NCBI GenBank assembly: GCA_965221585.1
Contig: OZ244898.1
Span: forward strand, 682,001 to 746,000
Direction: 5' to 3'
Length of the DNA: 64,000 nt
Origin: VXYK01 sp965221585
Lineage (GTDB): Bacteria > Actinomycetota > Acidimicrobiia > Acidimicrobiales > Aldehydirespiratoraceae
Shown: piece by piece, positions 8,608-17,500 of the stretch
Numbering within the stretch: the first letter of the stretch is position 1
Layout of the letters: every line of letters begins with the position of its first letter
The notes under the pieces: model-generated
Seen by the model: only the letters and a program-made list of their open reading frames with translations
Told to the model about the DNA's origin: nothing
The model's database searches: none
Translations under genes and position numbers: made by a program

Positions 8608-9108
8608 CTACCAGTCGTAATAAACAATTGCGGGAAATAGCCAATTACAGATCTCTCTGGTAACAAAGTAGCCAGCTGTAGCCGCTGAAGCGGACGCTAT
8701 CACGGTGCCCGCTCCAGCGGTAGCGGGAGCCGCGGGCGCTGTCGCAATTGCGGTACCGGTACCAGCCGCTGCGCCTACCCAGACTGAGACGATTTCACAA
8801 GTCAGTTTCTTGGGTGGATGCCAGTGTCCTCTGGTTTCTGTGACTGTGTAGTATTCCCTTTCGCACACTTCCACAAGTTCTGTCTTCCACTCATAGATGG
8901 GTCCTCGCTGGGCGCGAGGAAGGCGTGTGTTGGGACTCGTGTAACCGACTACCACTTGCACACGTTGGGTTTCCCAACGGCAAACGTTTCGCCACCTGGT
9001 GACTTGTTTGGTGGCAGTGTGCGCGTCTGCGGGTTCTGCTCGCAGTGTTGACAGTACCGGGACATCGGCACTGCCCACAGGGGCAACCGCCAGCAAAGTT
9101 GCGAGCAC
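8608..9108 (-). CDS. Putative secreted protein, start uncertain
   Basis: 166 residues from the GTG at 9108. The first residues (MLATLLAVAPVGSAD) look like the end of a signal peptide. In-frame upstream codons would add IKRILIIPLAAVV, which completes a textbook signal sequence, but no ATG/GTG/TTG lies there before the stop codon. A rare ATC or ATA start is therefore possible. The mature region has several Trp and Cys residues (NVCRWETQ, VCEREYYTV, CEIVSVW) and an Ala/Gly-rich hydrophobic stretch near residues 112-150. The family is unknown. A cluster of inverted repeats lies just upstream. Confidence 0.5.
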   Translation of the reverse strand: MLATLLAVAPVGSADVPVLSTLRAEPADAHTATKQVTRWRNVCRWETQRVQVVVGYTSPNTRLPRAQRGPIYEWKTELVEVCEREYYTVTETRGHWHPPKKLTCEIVSVWVGAAAGTGTAIATAPAAPATAGAGTVIASASAATAGYFVTREICNWLFPAIVYYDW

Positions 9109-9139
9109 GACGGCTGCTAATGGGATTATGAGTATTCTC

Positions 9140-9182
9140 TTGATACAAACGTATCAACGCCGAGTTTACGAGGCGTTGATAC
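9140..9182. promoter_or_regulatory. Nested inverted repeats upstream of secreted-protein gene
   Basis: A perfect 11-bp inverted repeat, GTATCAACGCC (9151-9161) and GGCGTTGATAC (9172-9182) with a 10-nt centre, overlaps a second palindrome, TTGATAC (9140-9146) and GTATCAA (9151-9157). The 7-mer TTGATAC/GTATCAA thus occurs three times in 43 bp, 32 bp upstream of the annotated GTG on the minus strand. This layout suggests an operator for a dimeric regulator or a structured leader. Confidence 0.5.
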
Positions 9183-9399
9183 AAATCATGGACCCAAGGA
9201 ATAGCAACCATGAGGTTCCGCTGTCAAGCCCGGCCCAAGAATTTATTCGAATGGCGCGCCGTCTCCGTTAATCTGCCTCGTCATGCATTCCATTTTCTGA
9301 CCGTGGCGCTTTGTTGCATGATTCGGTGACCGATGGTCACCAGCCTGCGGCGATGCGGTCGGTGCGTTCGACCCTCCGCGGAGAAGGGCGGAGAAGGGC

Positions 9400-10593
9400 T
9401 CAGTGGTTCGGTAATCCCCGGCGGTGTTCGGTGCGGAGATCGAAGGCGACCTTGACGGCGCCGCGGCTCCCGGCTTCGGCAGCGTGCGTCAGGGCGTCTC
9501 GGTAGCGGTCGAGCGGGTAGGTTGCCGACAGCATCTTGTCGAACGGCACCTTTGTGGCGAGTTCGATAGCCAGTTCGAAACTGGTTGCCTGGCGTCCAGA
9601 CGGAAGCTGTTCGCTGCCGTAGGTGTAAGAGCCGACGAGTTCTGTCTCTCGATGCCACACCGGTGTCAGGTCCACGTCGATCACACCGGGCATTCCCAAC
9701 AGCACCACGCGGCCTCTCGGTCTGCACAAGCCGATGGCCTCAGTGATCGACTCCGTCGAGCCGACCGCGTCGATCACCACATCGGCGCCTCCAGACAGTC
9801 GGGGGCCGACCATGAAAGACCCGGTGGCGCGGCGAACCGCCCGACTCAGCTCGTCGGGGGCGCTCGCCACATCCGCACCGAACTCCGCGGCGAGATCACG
9901 TTGCACCGGATATTTGGCACCGATCATGATCGATCCGGGTTCGGTGAAGTTGCGCAGTGCCGCCACGGTCACCAATCCCATTGCGCCGGCCCCGATCACC
10001 GCGACCGTGTCGCCACCGCGAACACCGGCCCGCAGGGCGGCATGGACGCCTCCGGCCACCGGTTCAACCAGAACCGCGGTCTCGTCGCTCATCTGCGTGG
10101 GCACGTCATGGAGTTGGCTCTCGTGGGCGACGAACTCGGTAGCCCAACCCCCGCCGGTGCTTTCGCAGAAGCCTGTCTGCAGCCCGGGCTCGAGATGGCC
10201 GCAGGTGAGGTGCCGGTAGTCGTTGCCATCGGCAGGCGCGGCGCCTTCAAACGGCAGCGCAAACCCCCGGGCGGCATGGCCCAATACCGGTTCGATCAGC
10301 ACCCGACGGCCGTCGGCCAACTCGCCCACGATCTCATGCCCGAGCACGAACGGGAAGGAGACGAAATCCTCGAAGTAGCGCGACGAATGCCCGTCGATCG
10401 TTGCCAGATCGCTGCCGCAGATGCCCGACAGACGGGGCCAGACGCGGTGCCACCCGTCGCCAGGCAGTTCCGGTGGATCGTCTTCGACCAGCGACAACGG
10501 GCCAACCCCTGCGCCGGCACCGGGCCGCAGCCTCGACGCCGCCATCGCCGCGACATAGCGGACTTCCTTGCGACTGAAACGAAGCGCCTTCAC
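9400..10593 (-). CDS. Zinc-type medium-chain alcohol dehydrogenase (MDR)
   Basis: 397 residues. The catalytic GroES-like half has the CGSD-type Cys (GICGSDLATIDG) and the GHE motif (VLGHEIVGE). The Rossmann half has GAGAMG in VIGAGAMGLVTVAAL, followed by VVIDAVGSTESITEAIGLCRPRGRVVLLGMPG. It resembles threonine/sorbitol-type zinc dehydrogenases oxidising an alcohol with NAD(P). The region between the GHE motif and the Rossmann fold has a Cys at HLTCGHLEPGLQTGFC but not the usual four-Cys structural zinc lobe, so structural zinc may be absent. It lies next to an MFS exporter gene on the same strand. Confidence 0.88.
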   Translation of the reverse strand: MKALRFSRKEVRYVAAMAASRLRPGAGAGVGPLSLVEDDPPELPGDGWHRVWPRLSGICGSDLATIDGHSSRYFEDFVSFPFVLGHEIVGELADGRRVLIEPVLGHAARGFALPFEGAAPADGNDYRHLTCGHLEPGLQTGFCESTGGGWATEFVAHESQLHDVPTQMSDETAVLVEPVAGGVHAALRAGVRGGDTVAVIGAGAMGLVTVAALRNFTEPGSIMIGAKYPVQRDLAAEFGADVASAPDELSRAVRRATGSFMVGPRLSGGADVVIDAVGSTESITEAIGLCRPRGRVVLLGMPGVIDVDLTPVWHRETELVGSYTYGSEQLPSGRQATSFELAIELATKVPFDKMLSATYPLDRYRDALTHAAEAGSRGAVKVAFDLRTEHRRGLPNH

Positions 10594-10647
10594 CGCCCCG
10601 AGGCTATCGCGCCGGCGCTTTGGTACTCGGCCCAGCGCAATCGGGGT

Positions 10648-12111
10648 TCAGGGCGGGGAGTTGATGTGGTGGCGGCGGGTACGGAAGAGATGCACCGCAG
10701 ACGGGATCGTCAAAGCGGTGATGGTGGCAGCGGCCGTGGCAGCCCAGGCGAAACCGTCGCCCAACGCGCGGACGAGGCCAGGCCCGACCTCGGTTGGTTC
10801 GTCGCTGAGCAGCCCGCGCACGGCCTCAACGTCGCCTATCCGATGGTTGACGACGGCAAAGGTGATCGCCGCGACCGCAGCGATACCGATGGTGAGCGAA
10901 ATCGTTCTCAGGAACTGGTGAGCGCCGTTCAAGCGGCCCATCTCGGCCAGCTCCGTGCGATCCTGCAACAGCGCCGCGCCGGTGGACGTGATCGTGCCAA
11001 CCCCGACGCCCAACCAGCCAAACGCCACATAGACGATCGGCAGAGCGGCGTCGACATGAAGGGCCAACGCGACCGCCACAGAGGCCGGGAAAGCAATCAG
11101 CGCCCCCACCAAACTCACCGTCTCCCCCCGCCAGCGGTCCTGAAGCTGACTTGCGAGCCAGGCTCCGGCGGTCCAACCAACAGTCAGATACAAAACCGAG
11201 AAGGCCGCCACAGTCGTGCTCTGCTGGCGAGCCCCGCGCACATAGAGCGGAAGCAGCGAGTTGACCCCGACCCCCGCGACGAGAACCGCCATTGAAGTCA
11301 AATGGACGCTGCGATACCGAGCCGCGCTCAGATGCGGCAGGCGCAGGATCGGTTCTGGAGTTCGCTTGGCCCACCACCGATAGACGGCGACGCTCGTCGC
11401 CATAACCACGGCGCCGCCGGCGATCACCAACGGATTCTGCTCGGTGAGACTCAAGGCTGCGGCGGCGATCAAGGTGACCAGGGCGAGGCCAACTCCATCA
11501 ACACGTTGCTTGGCTGCGTCCGCGGCTCCGGTGCTCTGCCGGTCGGGAAGGGCGTTCCAACCGATCAACAAAGCAATGGCGGTCACCGGAATGTTCACGA
11601 CGAAGGTGGCACGCCAGCTGGCGACCGCGACCAGGACCGCGGCAATCGCGGGTCCGGCCACGCCCATCGCTCCCCATACGGTTGAAATGGCAGCGAAAGC
11701 TCTGGGCCGTAGCGCCGACGGAATTGCGACACCGATTCCAGCGATCGCCGCAGTCATCACCCCGCCTGCGAACACCCCCTGGACAGCACGCGCCACGATC
11801 AGAGTCGGCATCGTTGGGGCGGCGGCCACGATGATCGAGGTGACGATGAACCCTATTCCGGCGAACTGGAAGGTCTTGCGAACCCCCGCGCTGTCGACGA
11901 TCGGCCCAGAAGCGAGAACCGCAACCGCCGAAGTCAGCAACTCGATGGTGATCACCCAGGGAAGCAGATTGATGCGACCGAGGTCGTCGCCGATGTCGGG
12001 CAGAACCGCAGTCGCTGCCAGATTGTTGTAGGAAACGATGGCGATGATCGCGACCAACGCAGTCATGACCGGGCGATGACGTGGCCCCCACAGCGTTTCC
12101 GGCCGCGTCAT
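10648..12111 (-). CDS. MFS transporter, DHA2-like
   Basis: 487 residues from the ATG at 12111 (MTRPETLWGPRHRPVM). About 14 hydrophobic segments are spread along its length, matching the 14-helix DHA2 drug/H+ antiporter layout. Seen are the helix-1 motif NNLAATAVLPDIGDDL, the WVITIELLTSAVAVLASGPIVDSAGVRK loop A region in a modified form, and a proline-containing antiporter-type segment (WGAMGVAGPAIAAVLV) in helix 5. An upstream extension of the frame (to 12414) crosses the promoter region and lacks membrane character, so the shorter start is preferred. It probably exports a small molecule; the substrate is unknown. Confidence 0.85.
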   Translation of the reverse strand: MTRPETLWGPRHRPVMTALVAIIAIVSYNNLAATAVLPDIGDDLGRINLLPWVITIELLTSAVAVLASGPIVDSAGVRKTFQFAGIGFIVTSIIVAAAPTMPTLIVARAVQGVFAGGVMTAAIAGIGVAIPSALRPRAFAAISTVWGAMGVAGPAIAAVLVAVASWRATFVVNIPVTAIALLIGWNALPDRQSTGAADAAKQRVDGVGLALVTLIAAAALSLTEQNPLVIAGGAVVMATSVAVYRWWAKRTPEPILRLPHLSAARYRSVHLTSMAVLVAGVGVNSLLPLYVRGARQQSTTVAAFSVLYLTVGWTAGAWLASQLQDRWRGETVSLVGALIAFPASVAVALALHVDAALPIVYVAFGWLGVGVGTITSTGAALLQDRTELAEMGRLNGAHQFLRTISLTIGIAAVAAITFAVVNHRIGDVEAVRGLLSDEPTEVGPGLVRALGDGFAWAATAAATITALTIPSAVHLFRTRRHHINSPP

Positions 12112-12278
12112 GGGTGAAGGACCCCGCAGGCTGACACGGGGCCGGTACCCGTGAATCGCGGTCGTGTGGACATCAATTGCGCACGCTATCGACCCGGCCC
12201 GTAAGTTATGAGGAACCTGACGACGGATAGCAGAAGTGGCCTGTGGTGGCTGTGAGGAGAGCCCGTGAGGAGAGCATC

Positions 12279-13340
12279 GTGAAACTCGGTCTGGGACTCG
12301 ACCTCTACCGTGCGGCACACCTCGAGGTGCCCGTCGAGCGGGTGCAGTTTGTGGAACGACTCGGTTATCACTCCGTTTGGACCGCTGAGGCATACGGCTG
12401 CGATGCAATGACACCGCTGGCCTACCTGGCAGGTCAAACCGATCAGATCAAGTTGGCGACCGGGGTGGTGCAGTTGGCGGCCCGGACTCCCGCGGCCACC
12501 GCGATGCAGGCGATGACCATCGATGCGATGGCCGGCGGAGGCCGGGTCATTGTCGGTCTGGGCGTGTCGGGTCCCCAGATTGTTGAGGGTTGGTATGGCC
12601 AACCGTGGGGGTCGCCGGTCAAGAGGCTCCGTGACTACGTGGCGATCATGCGCAAGGTCATCGCCCGGGAGGGGCCGGTGAGCCATGACGGCGCCGAGAT
12701 CTCGCTGCCCTATGCTGGACCCGGCGCGATCGGCCAACCCAAGGCCCTCAAGTCGATCCTGCATCCCGCCGGCGACATCGAGATTTGGATCGCCGCGGGA
12801 GCACCGCTCAACACGGCTCTCGCCGCTGAGGTGTGCGATGGGTGGCTGCCGATGGGCTACGGGTCAGACGGCTGGCAGGTTCACGGACCGAACCTGGAGC
12901 GGGGTTGGGCGCGCCGCGGTGGTCGTCCCGATGATTTCGACATTATGGGTGGACTCACAATCGAGATCACCGACGATGTGAAAGCGGCCATTGATGCAAA
13001 GAAACCCCTGGCAGGAATGTATGTGGGTGGTATGGGAAGCGAGTCCAAGAACTTTCACAAGGAGTCGATGGCAAGGCGTGGGTTTCCGGAAGCTGCTCAA
13101 CGGATCCAGGATCTGTGGCTGGCGGGACGCAAGTCAGAGGCGATCGCCGCGGTTCCCGATGAGTACATCGATGCCGGCTCGCTGTTCGGGTCGGCACGGC
13201 GATGCCGTGAGCGCTGGGGAGAGGTGGTGCCTGCCGGGGTGACAGGGGTGATCGTGCGCAGCGACACCGATGAGGGTCTGGAAGTTGCTGCCGACATGAC
13301 CGGCAGCAGGGAGGCCGTTAGCAGGGAGGAAGGCCGATGA
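12279..13340 (+). CDS. LLM class F420-dependent oxidoreductase
   Basis: 353 residues. The GTG at 12279 with GAGGAGAG just upstream is chosen because it gives the canonical N-terminus MKLGLGLDLY. The VWTAEAYGCDAMTPLAYLAGQT strand/helix pair and LATGVVQLAARTPAATAMQAMTIDAMAGGGRVIVGLGVSGPQ are characteristic of the F420-dependent branch (mycobacterial-type LLM). It probably catalyses hydride transfer with reduced F420. The stop overlaps the next ATG (ATGA at 13337-13340), so it is translationally coupled to a crotonase-family gene, suggesting a shared catabolic step on an acyl-CoA or a hydrophobic compound. Confidence 0.9.
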   Translation: MKLGLGLDLYRAAHLEVPVERVQFVERLGYHSVWTAEAYGCDAMTPLAYLAGQTDQIKLATGVVQLAARTPAATAMQAMTIDAMAGGGRVIVGLGVSGPQIVEGWYGQPWGSPVKRLRDYVAIMRKVIAREGPVSHDGAEISLPYAGPGAIGQPKALKSILHPAGDIEIWIAAGAPLNTALAAEVCDGWLPMGYGSDGWQVHGPNLERGWARRGGRPDDFDIMGGLTIEITDDVKAAIDAKKPLAGMYVGGMGSESKNFHKESMARRGFPEAAQRIQDLWLAGRKSEAIAAVPDEYIDAGSLFGSARRCRERWGEVVPAGVTGVIVRSDTDEGLEVAADMTGSREAVSREEGR

Positions 13341-14125
13341 CCGAGGAACTCGTGACCGTCGAACATGCGGCGCCGTTGGTGCGCTATGTCACGTTGAACC
13401 GCCCCGAGAAGCGCAACGCCATCTCCACCCCGCTGCGTGCCCAGTTGTTCGCCACGCTGCAAGACCACGACCACGACGACGACGTGGCTGTTTCGATAGT
13501 GCGCGGTGCGGGTGTCTGCTTCTCGTCGGGTTATGACCTGCGCAGCCCTCTGATGGACGACACGCCGTATCATTCGGCGCCCGGTGACGGGGCCTGGAGC
13601 CGTCAGGCCAGCGACGGCTGGTTCTCGATCTGGGATCTGGCCAAGCCGGTGATCGCCCAGGTGCACGGGTATGCCATGGCCGGGGCGACGGAGCTCGCCT
13701 CCGCCTGTGATCTTGTCTATGTGGCGGCCGATGCACAGATCTCCTACCCGGTCGTGCGGGTGGCCTCGCCGCCGGACTGGCAGTATCACGAACCGCTGAT
13801 GGGGCTGCGCCATGCCATGGAGGCGATGCTGACCGGCGACGCGGTCGACGGGGTGGAAGCCGCTCGTATCGGCTGGGCCAACCGGGCATATCCCGCAGAC
13901 GAACTCGAGGCAGCGGTGCTGGCCATTGCAAAACGGATTGCTCAGATACCGACGGATCTTGCTCAGCTTCACAAGCGTATGGTCCATCGCCAGTTCGATG
14001 TCGCGGGCGGGCGTGCCGCGATCCGTGCCGGCCAGGAGTTTCAGGCGCTCGCCGCGCACCAGGAATCGGTGCAAGCCTTCAAGACGGATCCGCTCGGTGC
14101 GATCAAACGTGAACTGTCGAGTTGA
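13337..14125 (+). CDS. Enoyl-CoA hydratase/isomerase family protein
   Basis: 262 residues of the crotonase fold. The LNRPEKRNAIS start, the first oxyanion-hole peptide (CFSSGYDL) and the second (HGYAMAGATELASACDL) are present. The usual catalytic Glu in the PE(v/i)xLG strand is not seen: the matching place reads YPVVRVASPPDW. The chemistry may therefore differ from simple hydration; some crotonases use only one or other acidic residues. It overlaps the upstream F420-dependent oxidoreductase gene by 4 bp. The substrate is unknown. Confidence 0.85.
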   Translation: MTEELVTVEHAAPLVRYVTLNRPEKRNAISTPLRAQLFATLQDHDHDDDVAVSIVRGAGVCFSSGYDLRSPLMDDTPYHSAPGDGAWSRQASDGWFSIWDLAKPVIAQVHGYAMAGATELASACDLVYVAADAQISYPVVRVASPPDWQYHEPLMGLRHAMEAMLTGDAVDGVEAARIGWANRAYPADELEAAVLAIAKRIAQIPTDLAQLHKRMVHRQFDVAGGRAAIRAGQEFQALAAHQESVQAFKTDPLGAIKRELSS

Positions 14126-14145
14126 ACGGGGATCTTGGAGCAATT

Positions 14146-14167
14146 TGAATATTAGTTGCGATATTCA
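14146..14167. promoter_or_regulatory. AT-rich inverted repeat upstream of WXG100 gene
   Basis: TGAATAT (14146-14152) and ATATTCA (14161-14167) form a perfect 7-bp inverted repeat with an 8-nt centre, inside an unusually AT-rich 25 bp for this region. It lies about 100 bp before the WXG100 start and about 20 bp after the crotonase stop, so it is a candidate operator or promoter element for the secretion genes. Confidence 0.35.
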
Positions 14168-14264
14168 GTTGCTTTTCAATCTGATCTCTGCGATCCTCCG
14201 ATTCGGCGGATTTCCCCGGTCCCGACTTCCCCCTTGTTGAACCGCATGACCAAGGAGGACAGAC

Positions 14265-14540
14265 ATGGCGGGCGACATGCTGGTAATGAGCAAGTCACAG
14301 ATGGAGCAGTTGGCAGGCAACTTTGCTCGGCAGCAGCAGGCGGTGCAGGACGTGATTCGGGCAATCCAGTCCGGGCTCGAGGGCACCACCTGGCAGGGCA
14401 ACCGGGCTGACCGATTCCATCAACTCTGGAATACGGAGTTTCGCCCGAATCTGATGAATCTTGCAGAGGCTCTCGGCGAGCACTCTTCGTTCATCACTCG
14501 GGAGCTTCAGGCTGGCGTGAGTGCGCTCGACACTGTCTGA
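14265..14540 (+). CDS. WXG100-family type VII secretion substrate
   Basis: 91 residues, the standard size. The helix-turn-helix hairpin has the WxG motif as W43-Q-G45 (TTWQGNRADRF), flanked by two amphipathic helices. These small proteins are exported as dimers by type VII (ESX-like) machines. A GGAGG-type site (AAGGAGGACAGAC) precedes the ATG. The typical C-terminal YxxxD/E export signal is not obvious; the last helix reads HSSFITRELQAGVSALDTV. An FHA-EccC ATPase gene follows 48 bp downstream, supporting the secretion role. Confidence 0.88.
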   Translation: MAGDMLVMSKSQMEQLAGNFARQQQAVQDVIRAIQSGLEGTTWQGNRADRFHQLWNTEFRPNLMNLAEALGEHSSFITRELQAGVSALDTV

Positions 14541-14588
14541 GTCATTGGCAGTCTTGCATGACTCGACTGTCTGCACGGGAGGCTCGAC

Positions 14589-17500
14589 GTGCGAATCGTC
14601 CACCGTTCCGAAGTCGGCGAACGTGTCGCCGAGATTGAGATCGGCGACCTGAACGCACCGGTTGAAGACCTGCTATCCGCGCTTGGAGTCTCTGGACCTG
14701 CGATTCTTGACGGACAACCTCTGAGCGTCGGCGCACCGTTGTCGTCAGTTGCTCTCTGCGAAGGTTCGGTGCTGGAGACAGCCCCGGGCCAGACATCAGC
14801 CACCCCCACCGCCCGGACGCTCGTCATTGTCGGCGGCGTCCGGGCCGGTGTGGCCCATCCGTTTCCTCTGTCGGGGACGGTCCTGGTCGGGCGCGGTCCC
14901 CGCGCGGAGTTGCAACTCGACGACCCGACAGTGTCGGGCAACCACTGCAGCATCTTGGTTAATGAGATCGTCGACCACGGATCGCGCAACGGCACCTCCG
15001 TTGACGGGCATCCGGTGCGTCCGGGAGTCAGGGCGATTCTCCCGGGAGGCGGGGTTGTGCGCATCGGTGCGACTCGTTTGATGATGCGTACCGTCTCCGA
15101 CGACCGGCCGGTGGCGGTCACGTCGGCGCTTGGTGCATCCGGCGGCACGATTCCGTTCAACCGTCCGCCTCGTCGCCTTCCCGATGTGACCGTCGCTGAA
15201 CTCGACGCACCCTCAGAAGCGCCTGAGCTGGCCACGAGCGAGTCGTTGTCTGTGGCGGGGATCGTGCTGCCGATCATCGCAGGCTTGGTGATCGCTCTGA
15301 TTCTGAGTCCGCTGTTCGCGGTCTTCGCGGCACTCGGGCCGGTGGTCACGATCGGTACCTGGTGGGAACGGCGGCGACGCAACCGTCGTGATCATCGCCG
15401 AGCTGTGGCTGAACTCGACGAGCTGTTGTCGGCATTGGCGGCGGCGTTGCCGGTGAGCCGTGTTGCGGAGATGGCGCGTCGGCGCGGGTTGCATCCTGAT
15501 CCTGCGGAGGTGGTGCGCCGAGCCGAGGGTCCCTCGGTTCATTGTTGGGAGCGCCGTCTGGATCACCCTGATGCCTTTCGCGTGGCGATTGGCGTGAGCG
15601 ACGAAGCGTTCTCTCCGACGCTGGTGACTTCGGAGGGTGAGCCTCCGGCCGAGCGCGCCGTGTCGGCTGTGGTGGAACTTCCGCTGATGAGCGATGTCCC
15701 GGTGGAGGTGGACCTCTCTTCTGGGCGAGTTGTCGGTTTGGTGGGTGATCGAGGCGCGGCCCTGGCCATAGCACGAGCGCTTGTGTTGCAAGCCGCGGTG
15801 CATCACGGTCCGGCGGATTTGGCTGTGGCGGTCGGTGCTGATGACACCTCGGTCTGGGATTGGTGCCGTTGGCTTCCCCATACCGCGGACCACCTCAGCG
15901 CCCGGCGGGGCGCGACTGTTGTGTCGACGGCTGATGTCGGCGCGGCCGATGCTCTGTTGGCGGTCGCCGCGGAGCGGGTCGTTCTCGCGGTGATCGACGG
16001 CGAGGACCCGTTTCAGGGTCGGTCGACGGTTGGCCGCCGGCTGCTCGGCAGTGAGCGAACCGCGGCGATCGTTCTGGTCGACGACGCCCATCGTCTGCCT
16101 GCGGGCTGTGATCTTGTGGTGACCACGGACTGCCTGGGTCGTCTGGAGATGGTTGATCCGCGTCAACATGGCGAGGGAAAGCGTGCTTTGGCTTGGGGCC
16201 TCGAGGCGGTGGTGGCCGAGCGGGCAGCGCGGCGCCTGGCTCGTCTTGACGATCCTGAGTTGCCTCTGGTGGGTGCCGGTGTTCCTGTTGCGTGCGGTTT
16301 GTTGGGTCTGCTCGGTGTGAGCGGTGACGATGAAGCCGAGATTGCGCGTCGTTGGCGGCGCACGCGCGGCGCTGCGGATCTGGCTGCCCCAATCGGTGCA
16401 GATGCACAGGGCGCGGTGGTCCTGGACCTGATCGCCGATGGTCCCCATGTGCTGATCGGCGGTACCACCGGTTCGGGAAAGTCGGAACTGCTCCGGTCTC
16501 TGGTCGCTGGGGTGGCAGCCTCGGCCGATCCGGACCATGTGGCGATGGTGCTGATCGATTACAAGGGCGGCGCGGCGTTCGATTGCTGTGCCGATCTTCC
16601 CCATGTGGCTGGGCTTGTAACCGACCTCGACGAGCAGCTCGGCGCTCGTGCGCTGCGTTGTCTGGAGGCTGAGTTGCGCTACCGGGAGCATCGCTTGCGT
16701 GAATTGGGTGCCGAGGATCTCGCCGCGTTCCGATTGTGCAGCGCGGCTGCGGACAGCGAGGCCTCGTCGCAAGATCCGTTGCCCCGTCTGTTGGTGGTGG
16801 TCGACGAGTTTGCCTCCTTGGCAGCAGACCTTCCCGAGTTCCTGGATGCGCTGGTCGGTATTGCGCAGCGTGGCCGCAGCTTGGGTGTGCACATGGTGCT
16901 CGCCACACAGCGCCCGGCCGGTGTGGTTACCGACGACATCCGTGTCAATGCAACCTGCCGGATCGCGCTGCGGGTCTCCGATCCGCGTGAATCGGTCGAC
17001 ATCATCGACGCTGGTGACGCGGCGGGGATACCCCGCAGTCGACCTGGCCGGGCGATTGCTCGATTCGGTCCGGGGGAGATCACTCCGTTCCAGTCGGCGT
17101 TGTCGACCGGTCATTCGAGCAGGGAGGCCAGCGTTTGTGTACGGGAGGGAGCGGAACCGTCGGGCAAGCATGAAGGTCCGACCGACCTTCAGCGTCTGGT
17201 GGCTGTGATCCGTGCCGCCCATGGTCGTGTTGGCGGAAGGGCCCCGCGTTCACCGTGGCCGCCTGCGCTGCCTACCGACGTCTGCCGGTCCGAAGTGGCC
17301 GAGCTGGGCGGTTTGATCGAGTTGGGCGAGTCGGGTGAGCCGTCAGGTTGGCTGCTGGTCGATGAACCCGATGAGCAGCGCCAGTCGGTGTCTGGCTGGA
17401 CGCTCGATGACGGCCACCTGGCGGTGGTCGGCGCACCGGATGCGGGCGCCACCACAACCCTCGCAACGGCGGTATTGGAGGTGACCCGCCCTGGTGGAGA

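Noticed and set aside
9424..11295. 623-codon plus-strand open frame
   Set aside because: Antisense to the MDR dehydrogenase and MFS genes; the composition (His/Arg/Gln-rich) is that of a shadow frame.
15213..17222. 669-codon minus-strand open frame
   Set aside because: It lies antisense inside the EccC-like gene, whose FHA, D0 and P-loop motifs are unambiguous.
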